The position numbers and the translations under genes are program-made. Positions 35,932 to 42,989 of a stretch of 42,989 nucleotides of DNA are shown one piece after another (the first letter of the stretch is position 1; each line of letters starts with the position of its first letter). The stretch is taken from the NCBI GenBank assembly GCA_903881085.1, contig CAIRSA010000314.1:1-42989 (forward strand), read 5' to 3'. The notes beneath the pieces were generated by a model. The model was not told the origin of the DNA and did no database searches. It saw nothing but the letters and a program-made list of their open reading frames with translations. The DNA comes from an uncultured Acidobacteriia bacterium. GTDB taxonomy: Bacteria; Acidobacteriota; Terriglobia; Bryobacterales; Bryobacteraceae.

Positions 35932-36096
35932 GTGGTGCTCAGGTTTCGCAGTGAACTTTGCGGTGGTTTCGGGCATCGGACACGGGCCTCCTGCTATGGT
36001 TCTAGCAGGCGTGGCTTGCGAGTTGATTTAGCGAATTCAAGAAGTGGTTTATTTTGTGCGATATAAAAATTTCGAACCTCTGTGACCGGCGGAGGT
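35932..36096 (-). repeat. Dispersed repeat B, copy 1 (hairpin + SD + start of a short frame)
   Basis: About 165 bp matching 42037-42205 in the same orientation. Read on the minus strand: a conserved A-rich leader, a hairpin CCTGCTA/TAGCAGG (36009-35990), AGGAGG (35992-35987) partly inside the hairpin, a 10-nt gap, ATG at 35976 and a conserved 13-residue beginning 'MPETTAKFTAKPE'. Similarity ends soon after. It may be the 5' remnant of a mobile gene or a leader-peptide element. Confidence 0.75.
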
Positions 36097-36118
36097 GCGC
36101 CCGGGGTAAACCGGGCGC
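36097..36118. terminator. GC-rich hairpin after the second TonB receptor
   Basis: GCGCCCGG-GGTAAA-CCGGGCGC, a perfect 8-bp stem, begins 6 bp after the stop codon of the minus-strand receptor gene. No strong U-tract is present on that strand, so termination efficiency is uncertain. Confidence 0.6.
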
Positions 36119-36124
36119 ATTGAA

Positions 36125-39100
36125 TTAAAACATCAGACGCAGGGCCATTTGCATTACTCGTGGGTCGCGCGTCGAGGTAATCTGCCCGGCTGCGGCGTTC
36201 GTATTCACGCCTGCCGCATTGAATGTGATGGACGTGTTCATGCCCGAATACTGCGTGTGGTTGAAGGTGTTGTATGACTCGGCGCGGAACTGGAAGCGGA
36301 GGCGCTCCTTCACGACGAAGTTCTTAAACATCGAGGTGTTGAAGTTGGCGACGCCGGGGCCGCGCACCGGCATTACGGGGGCATTGCCATAGTTCAGCCA
36401 AGTCATCGGCGGGCAGCCACTGTTGGTGCATGTCTTCGGATCTACCGCCACAGGCTCCGCAAACGCCGCTACGTTAAACCACTGGTTGAACGTCTTCGGA
36501 CCCCGCGTATCGCCCACCAGCAGTGCACGCACCGGATCGCCGCCGCCCGTGAAATTCACACCTGGCGAAGTGCCCATGCTGATGGTTGCCGGGGCTCCGC
36601 TGATAAACGAAGTGATGTTCGAAATCTGCCATCCATCCAGTACCGCCCCGAGCATCTTACCAGGCACGTGGCGGCTGAACTTAGGCAGATCATAGACGAA
36701 GTGGAAGGTGAAGATATCGGGCCGGTCATAGCCCGCAACGCCATAGCTATAAGTCCGGCGGCTTACATACGATGCCACCGCCGCGCTGGTAGTACTGTCG
36801 CCTTCGGCATAATCCATCGCCTTGGAATGCGTGTACACGATGCCGAAATTCAGCCCGCGCGTGAAGCGGCGGTGCGCCTGCACCTGCAGCGAGTGATAAC
36901 TGGAATTGCCCTCGAAGATCTGCTGTGGAATGTTGCCGTAGCCCGGATACGGCCGGAAGTAATTGTCGTTCAGCGGCGAGTTCGTCTGCGGATTCTGGTT
37001 CTTGGGCAGGAACTGCGCGCCAGGCGGCACCACGTTCAGCTGCGTATTCTCGCCAAGGTGACGGCCGAAGCTGCCGACATAGGCGACATCGAGCACGGTG
37101 CCCCAGCCCAGATCGCGCTGAATTCCGAAGTTCGCCTGATAGGAAGTGTTGGTCTTGCCATACGGATCGATGTCGCGCGAAAACGAGCTCGGCGAAAGCA
37201 ATCCGGTGGTATTTGCCGCCGTCGCAACCGTGCCGTAGTACGCCGTGGGCGTGTAGATGGCCGGCGGATTGAAGAACAGATTTCCCAGCGTGCCGGACGA
37301 GATCAGGTTGGTATAGAAGATGCCGCCGCCTCCGCGAATTGCCATCTTGCCATCGCCGAACACATCGTAGGCGAAACCGAATCGCGGCGCAGGCAGAATG
37401 CCCTTGCCGTAGACCATCGCGCGCGGCCAGCCTGGAGTCGTCGGCGTGACAATGCCATTCGTCAGATTGCCCGAACCCGGAACAATCAAGCCGGAATAGA
37501 TGGGCAGCACTGTGGCTCCAGTAAGCGGATTGATGGTCACCTTTGCGCCGTTGACAACCGCGGGCCGGAACAGCACCGGCGCCTGAGCCGGATTGTAAGT
37601 GGAAGGCACGAAGTTACCGGCATGATCATTATTCGGAGTAAGTGGAAGCGGATCGGTGAACCGCACACCGATGTCGATGGTCAGCCGCTTCCTCACCTTC
37701 CACTTGTCCTGAATGAACCACTCCACCACCTGCGTGATGGGCGCGTAGTCCACGCGATTGGTTGTCTCGTTGTAAGTGCTGTAATTGCCCAACACTGTAT
37801 TGGCGTAGGCGTAGCCACTATCGAGCGGATTGTTCGCATCTGTGCCAAACGCAAAGGAGCCCGGGAAGCCGTTGCCGCCGGCGTGATGATACTGATTATA
37901 GAGCGAGTGCTGATACTGGAAGCCGGCCTTGAACAGATGCGACCGCCACACCTTGCTGATATTCTGCTTGAAGGTGTACAGCGTGGTGTCGTCAACCATG
38001 GGGAAGCGGCCGTCGTAGCTGACCTGCGCTGGCGCACTCACGCCGCCGAACGTCATGGATGGGATCACGGCCAGCGGGTTCTGCGAAGGATACGACTGCG
38101 CGATGTTGATGCCGTAGGTCGCCTTCTGATACGCGGCCAGCCCCTCCTTCGACAGTATCTGCGACTCGGTCCAGAGATTCATGCCGAAGGTGGTCTCCAT
38201 CACCACAGAGGGAGACACGATGTAAGTGACATTCAATCCCAGGTTCGGCATGGTCTGTTGATAATTAATCGGGGCCGGACCCCACTTATTGTTGATCGCC
38301 GGGCTGTTCAATCCATTGCTGTCGCTGTTGAAGCCGGAGGCGCGGAACCACATCTTCAACTTGTCGGTGGCGTTGTAGTCGACCTTCAAAATCTCCTGTT
38401 TGGCAGGCGTATCTTCGGTTCCGGCGATCTGGAAGTTATAGGCATATTTTGTCACCGCCACATCGGTCGCATTCGGCACCGGGAAGATTGTAAGCAGCTT
38501 CGCGGCGTTCTGGTCGATGCGGCTTGCCGGAACAATGTTGCCCGGAAACGCCAGCCCATTTGCCGGATCCTTCACGATGTACAGCGAGGTGGCATTCTTC
38601 AGGCTCTTGGAGAAATTCCCCTGTCGCTCGTCGGCCGTGGGAACGGTGAAGTTACTGAGGGAAATGGGAGTCTGGTTCGGATCGATCTCCTGCGAGAAGA
38701 AGAAGAACAGTTTCTGCTTGTTCTTATTGAAGTGGCCTGGAATATAGATAGGGCCGCCGATGTTCTCGCCGAACGTGTTGTAGCGGTAGCGCTGCACGGG
38801 CACGCCCTGACGGTTGTTGAAGAAGTTATTCGCGTTGAACGCTTCGTTGCGATTGTAGTAATAGACGCTGCCGTGAAAACTCTGCGTTCCGCTCTTGGTT
38901 GCGATGAGGATTGCGCCGGATACGGACGGCCCGATTTCGGCGGGATACGAATTCCCGAAGACCTTTACTTCGGAGATGGCGTCGAGATTGATCGGCGAAT
39001 TTGCCGTTGCCCCTGTGGAGCCATTGCCGGAGATACCATCGATAGTGAGCGAGTTGTAGTTGTTGCGCATGCCGTTCATGGTGGGCGTGGTGAAAGTGCC

Positions 39101-39622
39101 CAGCACGTCGCCGCCGGTATTGTCGTTGACGACGCCGGGCAGAATCTGCAGCATGGCCATGACGTCGCGGCCGCGCGCCATCAGGTCTGAAATCTCTTTG
39201 GAATCGATGAGCGCGGAGCGGTCGCCGCTGGCGATCTCCACCACTGCACCTTGCGCCTTCACCTCCACGGTTTCAGAGATGGAGCCGAGTTCGAGCTTCA
39301 GGGCGCCGGTATCGAGCGAGTCAGATGCGGAAAGGTGGAGGCCGGTCTTCTCGTACTTTTTGAAGCCCGTCATTTGCACGGCGAGTATGTAGTCGCCGGG
39401 TGCGAGCTGAGCGAAGGTGAAGTCCCCGCCGCCCTGCGTCTGATAGACGCGCGACTGCTTGTCGGCCTGATTGGTGACGCGCACTTGGGCTCCTCCGATG
39501 GCGGCGCCGGTGGTGTCGACCACGCGGCCGGCGATTGTGCCGGTGGCACTTTGGGCGGAAGCGGAAGCAGTGGCGAATAACATTACAAATAACAGCGCGA
39601 GACTAGAGCTGAGAAGTTTCAT
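36125..39622 (-). CDS. Oar-like TonB-dependent receptor (second)
   Basis: An 1165-residue outer-membrane receptor of the same class as the one at 19858. It has a signal peptide (1-23, 'FVMLFATASASAQ'), a carboxypeptidase-regulatory-like domain ('GTIAGRVVDTTGAAIGGAQV' to 'FTFAQLAPGDYILAVQMTGF'), a plug region ('ARGRDVMAMLQILPGVVND', 'NYNSLTIDGISGNGS', 'SEVKVFGNSYPAEIGPSVSG'), and a long beta-barrel ending 'RVMQMALRLMF'. The frame is open upstream to 40069, but the Met at 39622 begins the signal peptide and lies just after a strong predicted promoter, so the extra 149 codons are not believed. No Shine-Dalgarno is seen. A GC hairpin follows the stop codon. The ligand is unknown. Confidence 0.93.
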   Translation of the reverse strand: MKLLSSSLALLFVMLFATASASAQSATGTIAGRVVDTTGAAIGGAQVRVTNQADKQSRVYQTQGGGDFTFAQLAPGDYILAVQMTGFKKYEKTGLHLSASDSLDTGALKLELGSISETVEVKAQGAVVEIASGDRSALIDSKEISDLMARGRDVMAMLQILPGVVNDNTGGDVLGTFTTPTMNGMRNNYNSLTIDGISGNGSTGATANSPINLDAISEVKVFGNSYPAEIGPSVSGAILIATKSGTQSFHGSVYYYNRNEAFNANNFFNNRQGVPVQRYRYNTFGENIGGPIYIPGHFNKNKQKLFFFFSQEIDPNQTPISLSNFTVPTADERQGNFSKSLKNATSLYIVKDPANGLAFPGNIVPASRIDQNAAKLLTIFPVPNATDVAVTKYAYNFQIAGTEDTPAKQEILKVDYNATDKLKMWFRASGFNSDSNGLNSPAINNKWGPAPINYQQTMPNLGLNVTYIVSPSVVMETTFGMNLWTESQILSKEGLAAYQKATYGINIAQSYPSQNPLAVIPSMTFGGVSAPAQVSYDGRFPMVDDTTLYTFKQNISKVWRSHLFKAGFQYQHSLYNQYHHAGGNGFPGSFAFGTDANNPLDSGYAYANTVLGNYSTYNETTNRVDYAPITQVVEWFIQDKWKVRKRLTIDIGVRFTDPLPLTPNNDHAGNFVPSTYNPAQAPVLFRPAVVNGAKVTINPLTGATVLPIYSGLIVPGSGNLTNGIVTPTTPGWPRAMVYGKGILPAPRFGFAYDVFGDGKMAIRGGGGIFYTNLISSGTLGNLFFNPPAIYTPTAYYGTVATAANTTGLLSPSSFSRDIDPYGKTNTSYQANFGIQRDLGWGTVLDVAYVGSFGRHLGENTQLNVVPPGAQFLPKNQNPQTNSPLNDNYFRPYPGYGNIPQQIFEGNSSYHSLQVQAHRRFTRGLNFGIVYTHSKAMDYAEGDSTTSAAVASYVSRRTYSYGVAGYDRPDIFTFHFVYDLPKFSRHVPGKMLGAVLDGWQISNITSFISGAPATISMGTSPGVNFTGGGDPVRALLVGDTRGPKTFNQWFNVAAFAEPVAVDPKTCTNSGCPPMTWLNYGNAPVMPVRGPGVANFNTSMFKNFVVKERLRFQFRAESYNTFNHTQYSGMNTSITFNAAGVNTNAAAGQITSTRDPRVMQMALRLMF

Positions 39623-39632
39623 GGGTTTGTGA

Positions 39633-39661
39633 TTTATATCATGCCTAAGTGAGGTGGTCAA
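39633..39661 (-). promoter_or_regulatory. Strong predicted promoter of the second TonB receptor
   Basis: On the minus strand TTGACC (39661-39656), 17-bp spacer, TATAAA (39638-39633), then 10 nt to the ATG at 39622. The transcript would have a leader of only a few nucleotides. Confidence 0.65.
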
Positions 39662-39682
39662 TGGGGATGTGACATGGGGATG
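39661..39682 (-). promoter_or_regulatory. Tandem direct repeat abutting the -35
   Basis: On the minus strand two copies of CATCCCCAT (39682-39674 and 39669-39661) are spaced 13 bp apart, the second ending on the first base of the -35. This is the position expected for an activator or repressor. The rest of 39683-40156 shows no gene I can support. Confidence 0.45.
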
Positions 39683-40156
39683 CAAACTAGCGAAGATTTT
39701 ATTGGCTGGTGCGGGGTGCGGCTTCGGTCTGCGGGGCGTGGGGCGGGAGCCCTTTACGGCCGCTTTCGGGGCGAAAAGCGAAGACAAGGCGAAGAAACAA
39801 ATTTTCGTTTTTTCCAATTTCCACAATTTATTCGATTGTATTGTTTGGTAGTTACGCGTGCGTGGGTTAGGCTTGGGTTCTTCGGTTGCGGCGTAGTTTG
39901 TGCTGGTTTTCGGGGTTGCCGGGAGGCGCGCCGCGGCGGGTGAGGATTGAGCGTTGATGGCGAGAGCGGGTAGCATTTTTCTCTGTTTCCGGTGAGGACG
40001 TTTCAAATAATCATTTCGGGCTGTGTGCGCGCGTGGATGCCGGGCACTCAGGCTACCTGTTTTTAGCATGCGTAGTTGGGGAAGGGATGGCTGGAGCGTA
40101 GAAGATGTTGGGAATATGGAAGAAATAAAGATCGTTTTGTTGTGATGGCCATTCCC

Positions 40157-40282
40157 TCAGGGCTTCATGGCCGCGCCCATACGGTGCTTCACTTCCTCGC
40201 AGAGATGTGTTGCAACTTTCAAAGCCTCGGCTGCCTCTGCGCTATCGGGCTCGTAAGGCGCATCCGGGTAGGTTGCATTCAT
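40157..40282 (-). CDS. Possible small acidic protein
   Basis: A 41-codon frame ending 'EEVKHRMGAAMKP' and starting 'MNATYPDAPYEPDSAEAAEA', 26 bp downstream of the dead PIN-domain gene on the same strand. The composition (Ala/Glu, one predicted helix) looks protein-like, but the frame is short, no family is recognised and no clear ribosome site was found. Confidence 0.3.
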   Translation of the reverse strand: MNATYPDAPYEPDSAEAAEALKVATHLCEEVKHRMGAAMKP

Positions 40283-40308
40283 CTGAATCTGGAGTTGCAA
40301 GCGGAGGA

Positions 40309-40689
40309 CTAGCTCGGAGTCACGATGGTTATGTCGTGAAACCGTTTGAAGTCGTCGATGTTGAAGGTAAGGATATGCATAACCCTGTTTAACTGCATAC
40401 AAGCAACCAGACGGGTATCATGCGCATTCTTGCCAGAGACCTGGTAGGCGCGCACAAGATCGCGCCATGTGCGGTACGTGTCGTCAAGGTCCGGCAGCCG
40501 GAATACAAATCCTTCGACTTTGCTTATCAAGAGATCCGCAGCTGCGGGAGTTAGGCCCAAGCCATTGTTCTTCACAGGACGGGTGGCCACGGCCCACTTC
40601 TCAACCAGGTTTTACGACGTGACACAAAGCCTATTTCCCGCCTGAACTTGTCCGGCGATTGCATCCTGAACCCGAATGTTCGTAGATAC
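40309..40689 (-). pseudogene. Degenerate VapC-like PIN-domain toxin
   Basis: The C-terminal half is clearly a PIN domain: 'KWAVATRPVKNNGLGLTP' then 'VSGKNAHDTRLVACMQLN', 'HILTFNIDDFKRF', 'ITIVTPS'. Upstream the same frame continues through a TAA (40614-40612) into 'AGNRLCVTS', where the family has Ser-Gln-Asn-Leu-Val-Glu, so the stop replaces a Gln (CAA to TAA). Further up the frame reads 'VSTNIRVQDAI'. The expected start 'GIYVDTNI' is split: 'GIY' lies in the antitoxin frame and 'TNI' in this one, so a few bases including the first catalytic Asp codon are missing. The toxin ribonuclease is therefore dead by frameshift and nonsense. Confidence 0.75.
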
Positions 40690-40921
40690 CCTGGCGGCTC
40701 AATGCATGGTCAGACAGCGGGGGTACATCAGTAGGAATCAGATCCGCTGCTTCGTTCAGTAGCTTGAGAACGTCAGCGGCAGTTTGGCGCCCTGATAGGG
40801 GCTCTGGCGTTGGCATAGAGACGTACCCTTTTATTATTTCCGAGACAGGTAGACCTTTCGCGCTGGATTCGGCTAAGAGCCGGGCTTCGACTTCGGGGGA
40901 GAGATCGAGCGTGACCGTCAC
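40631..40921 (-). CDS. Antitoxin-like protein of the dead VapBC pair
   Basis: A 96-codon frame with a start like VapB/RHH-type antitoxins: 'MTVTLDLSPEVEARLLAESS', 'AKGLPVSEIIKGYV' (about 1-35), then an acidic linker 'LLNEAADLIPTDVPPLSD'. The last roughly 20 codons ('GIYEHSGSGCNRR') are read-through into the frameshifted start of the PIN toxin, so the native protein probably ended near residue 77. It overlaps the toxin pseudogene, as such operons do. It may still repress its own promoter, but has no live partner here. Confidence 0.65.
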   Translation of the reverse strand: MTVTLDLSPEVEARLLAESSAKGLPVSEIIKGYVSMPTPEPLSGRQTAADVLKLLNEAADLIPTDVPPLSDHALSRQGIYEHSGSGCNRRTSSGGK

Positions 40922-41109
40922 GATTGTTTCCTCTGCTCAGATTGTAGCAACCTGAATGAAATCCTGTGCGGTCTCCTGGTTGACCCAGCGCACAGAAAGT
41001 TAATACCGGAACATCTCCTGCCTGGTTTCCTGAGCGGGGAGCAGAATTGTTGATCGTGTATGGGAAGTGCAGGTTTTTGGAGTTAGGAGTGGGGTATTCT
41101 GACAAAGAC

Positions 41110-41910
41110 ATGGCGACGAATTTCTATTCATTGGGAAGCAGCGACCGCGAGCATCAGAGGCTGATGCGGCAGGCGGAGTGGCTGGTAGAGCGGACCGGTG
41201 GGTGGCTTGAGCAGATCGGGATCTGTGCGGGCCAGCGCGTAATGGATGTGGGTTCGGGCGTGGGGGATGTGAGCGTGTTGGCGGCCAGATTGGTGGGGGC
41301 GTCAGGGGAAGTTGTCGGAGTGGAAAGGGACGCACGGTCGATTGCGCGTGCTGAGGCGCGGATGGCGGCCGAGGGGCTGCGGCATGTCCGGTTTGTGGAG
41401 GCAGACCTGGAAAGAGTGGAGTTCGAGAGGCCGTTCGATGCGGCGGTAGGAAGGTACATCCTGATGTTTCTGCGGGAACCGGCACAGGTGGTTCGGTCTG
41501 TGGCGAGGCATGTGAAACCAGGGGGCATGGTGGGGTTCCAGGAGCCGGACTTCGGCGGTTTTATGGAAATGTGCCGTGAAATGCCGTTGTGGGAGCGTGC
41601 GGGCGCGCTGCTGGTAGAGACGTTTGAGAGATCGGGCACTAATACGAGAATGGGAAAGAGCTTCGGCGGGGTGTTTGCTGAGGCCGGCTTGGGTAAGCCT
41701 GAGATGCGGCGCGTGCGGCTGACGGGGGCTGAGCGCTGGATGCCGGATTGCCTGATCAGCCTGAAGCCGACAATCGAGGAGTTGGGACTCAGCACGAGCG
41801 GAGTGGGCGATTTTGAGACGCTGTTTGAGCGGTTGATGGAAGAGGCTCGGGCGTGCGGGCGGCCGGCGCCAATGAAAGATCTGGTGAGTGCGTGGGCGCG
41901 GAAAGGGTGA
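41110..41910 (+). CDS. SAM-dependent methyltransferase, UbiE-like class I
   Basis: A 266-residue protein with methyltransferase motif I 'VMDVGSGVGDVSVLAARLVG', motif II 'VVGVERDARSIARAEARM', motif III region 'RFVEADLERVEF', and 'LREPAQVVRSVARHVKPGGM' (motif VI type). The C-terminal half (about 150-266) is variable and probably sets the substrate; no family more precise than Methyltransf_11/25-like can be given. The Met at 41110 ('MATNFYSLGSSDREHQRL') is chosen; the frame opens at 41047. TATTCT lies 9 nt before the ATG and no Shine-Dalgarno is clear. 40922-41109 contains nothing else. Confidence 0.85.
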   Translation: MATNFYSLGSSDREHQRLMRQAEWLVERTGGWLEQIGICAGQRVMDVGSGVGDVSVLAARLVGASGEVVGVERDARSIARAEARMAAEGLRHVRFVEADLERVEFERPFDAAVGRYILMFLREPAQVVRSVARHVKPGGMVGFQEPDFGGFMEMCREMPLWERAGALLVETFERSGTNTRMGKSFGGVFAEAGLGKPEMRRVRLTGAERWMPDCLISLKPTIEELGLSTSGVGDFETLFERLMEEARACGRPAPMKDLVSAWARKG

Positions 41911-42036
41911 CGGCCAGGCGGTGCTACGTGAGGAGAGGCGGCGGGAAATCTGAGAAAATAAAATGCAAAAACACGCTTGAAACGCGTATTGTTCAATAGG
42001 CTATCCCATTGATTTGTTGAGGCTTGCCTAGTGCTC

Positions 42037-42205
42037 GGGGTTTGCTCTGGTTTTGCGGCGAATTTGGCGGTGGTTTCGGACATTGGGCACAGGCCTCCTG
42101 TTATCGTTTTAGCAAAGGGGGTTTGAGAGTGGATTTTGCGGAACAAAGAAGTGGCTTGTTTTGTGCGATCTGAAATTTTAAATGGCTGTGACTGGCGGTT
42201 GGGGG
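42037..42205 (-). repeat. Dispersed repeat B, copy 2 (SD + start of a short frame)
   Basis: Second copy of the element at 35932-36096. Minus strand: AGGAGG (42099-42094), 10-nt gap, ATG at 42083 and 'MSETTAKFAAKPE'. The hairpin arms here are weaker (TGTTA/TAGCA with a G-U pair). It lies about 470 bp upstream of the CRISPR array. The frame stays open to 41154 only as antisense to the methyltransferase. Confidence 0.75.
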
Positions 42206-42586
42206 AACGGGAATTAACCACGGATCCAAACCGATGGACCCTCCTTCGCTCTTCGAGCTTCGGCGGGCAGGCCGGATAAGACCAAGGATGTTGCTGGGCG
42301 GGGGTAGACCAAGCTTAGGCCTCGATTCGCACCTAGCTACTGACCGATTTTGAAGTGTCATCGAGCGCGGGGGATGCCATTTGTGAATTTAATGCTCCCG
42401 AGGGTTGCGATAAGCCGGTGGGGGATTGACTTTGGCGGCGGAGTTGATCTGAGCGGGAAGTGGTTTGTTTTGTTGCAACTGGTGCGAATGGGAAAGAGCC
42501 TGTTGGAGGAGGGGGGATGCGGGAATTCCTTGGATCTTATTAAAGGGGAATGGGTTAAGTGTAGTTTTGAGGGTGAGGCTGGAAGA

Positions 42587-42603
42587 AATGAACAGTGTTC
42601 ATT
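42587..42603. promoter_or_regulatory. Perfect dyad in the putative CRISPR leader
   Basis: AATGAAC-AGT-GTTCATT, a 7-3-7 palindrome ending 71 bp before the first repeat. The position suggests a regulator site or an adaptation (integration) anchor. The rest of 42206-42674 is purine-rich with no credible gene. Confidence 0.45.
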
Positions 42604-42674
42604 GAGGGCAAAACGGGACATGCGCGAAAACGCTTGAATATGTGGTTTAGATTCTGTAGGATGGAAATGGCAGG

Positions 42675-42989
42675 GTTGGAAAGAGTGCCCCGATTCGAAG
42701 GGGATTGAGACCGATGCCACCGGTCATACCGGCGCCGATGTTGTGCGGTTGGAAAGAGTGCCCCGATTCGAAGGGGATTGAGACATACTTCTGTGCGAGG
42801 TCACAGACTTTGCGCTGTTTGGGTTGGAAAGAGTGCCCCGATTCGAAGGGGATTGAGACTGATCGGTTGACCACGTTACAGAATTGTCCAACTTGGTGTT
42901 GGAAAGAGTGCCCCGATTCGAAGGGGATTGAGACACCGTCTAATTCCCCGGCAGCGACCATTTCGGCCAGTTGGAAAGAGTGCCAGATC
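42675..42989 (+). CRISPR. CRISPR array, four full 37-bp repeats plus one truncated
   Basis: Four identical 37-bp repeats (42675-42711, 42748-42784, 42823-42859, 42898-42934) start GTTGGAAAGAGTGCCCCGAT and end GGGGATTGAGAC. Spacers are unrelated and 36, 38, 38 and 35 bp long. A fifth repeat (42970-) follows the consensus for 15 nt, then reads AGATC to the window end, so it is degenerate or cut by an assembly boundary. CCCC/GGGG arms allow a small stem. The 3' end ATTGAGAC resembles the ATTGAAAC handle of type I/III repeats, suggesting transcription on the plus strand with the leader upstream. Subtype is not assignable; no cas gene is in the window. Confidence 0.95.

Noticed and set aside
36668..39190. 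An 840-codon open frame antisense to the second TonB receptor
   Set aside because: It is a GC-rich shadow: Arg/His/Val/Ile-rich with no domain, and the opposite frame has signal peptide, plug and barrel motifs.
41154..42221. A 355-codon antisense frame over the UbiE-like methyltransferase, containing the repeat-B peptide
   Set aside because: Only the first about 13 residues after ATG 42083 are conserved with the other repeat copy; the rest mirrors the methyltransferase.
42647..42961. Frames with a repeated Ser-Ile-Pro-Phe-Glu-Ser-Gly motif
   Set aside because: The repeats are translated CRISPR direct repeats, not a repeat protein.

Overview
The window looks like a chromosomal piece of a soil-type Acidobacterium, probably Solibacter/Bryobacter-like. 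The basis is gene content, not a database search: two roughly 1150-residue Oar-like TonB-dependent receptors with an N-terminal carboxypeptidase-regulatory-like domain and a C-terminal aromatic residue, a PEP-CTERM protein next to a TIGR03790-type protein, high GC, LpxA/LpxD (so a Gram-negative envelope), many orphan one-gene functions, and abundant small palindromic repeats and broken genes.

Layout. 0-9.6 kb: an old-yellow-enzyme reductase and an acyl-CoA-ligase-like enzyme on the minus strand; katG diverging from the ligase across a region with an operator-like dyad; an unusual Zn-knuckle SDR protein; and a two-gene minus-strand unit (TIGR03790 protein, then PEP-CTERM protein). 9.8-16.3 kb: class-3 lipase, secreted DinB-like protein, lpxA and lpxD diverging from a symmetric -10-like palindrome, a MobB-like P-loop protein translationally coupled to lpxD, a degenerate histidine kinase overlapping it tail to tail, an HlyD-type adaptor and a DUF433 protein. 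16.3-19.7 kb: REP-like hairpins and two neighbouring genes (DUF4189 protein, 7TM-SpoIIE phosphatase), each interrupted by one in-frame TAA. 19.8-23.3 kb: first TonB receptor.

23.3-28.4 kb is an accessory island: REP element, zinc-ribbon membrane protein, second copy of a 202-bp structured repeat, a duplicated 3' end of the tssBC gene, a DUF1778/GNAT toxin-antitoxin pair, an ankyrin pseudogene, a serine recombinase, a long inverted repeat, and the intact tssB-tssC-like fusion. 28.4-36 kb: an N6/small-domain methyltransferase, a secreted protein of unknown function, a probable operon (NapH-like Fe-S membrane protein, then YtfE-type Fe-S repair protein, then MaeB malic enzyme) and a diverging CoA transferase. 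36-40 kb: second TonB receptor with a strong predicted promoter. 40-43 kb: a dead VapBC-like pair, a SAM methyltransferase, and an orphan CRISPR array (four full 37-bp repeats plus a truncated one) running to the window end; no cas gene is visible.

The most interesting unexplained signals are: (1) two ~165-bp copies (near 36.0 and 42.1 kb) of a module with a hairpin, a Shine-Dalgarno sequence and the first ~13 codons of an unknown reading frame, with mostly third-position differences; (2) a 2.6-kb recombinase/toxin-antitoxin segment bracketed by direct copies of the tssBC 3' end; (3) four genes each carrying a single nonsense codon in a largely intact frame; (4) -10-like boxes 6-8 nt before start codons, two of them symmetric and shared by divergent genes; (5) the orphan CRISPR array with a perfect dyad in its leader.
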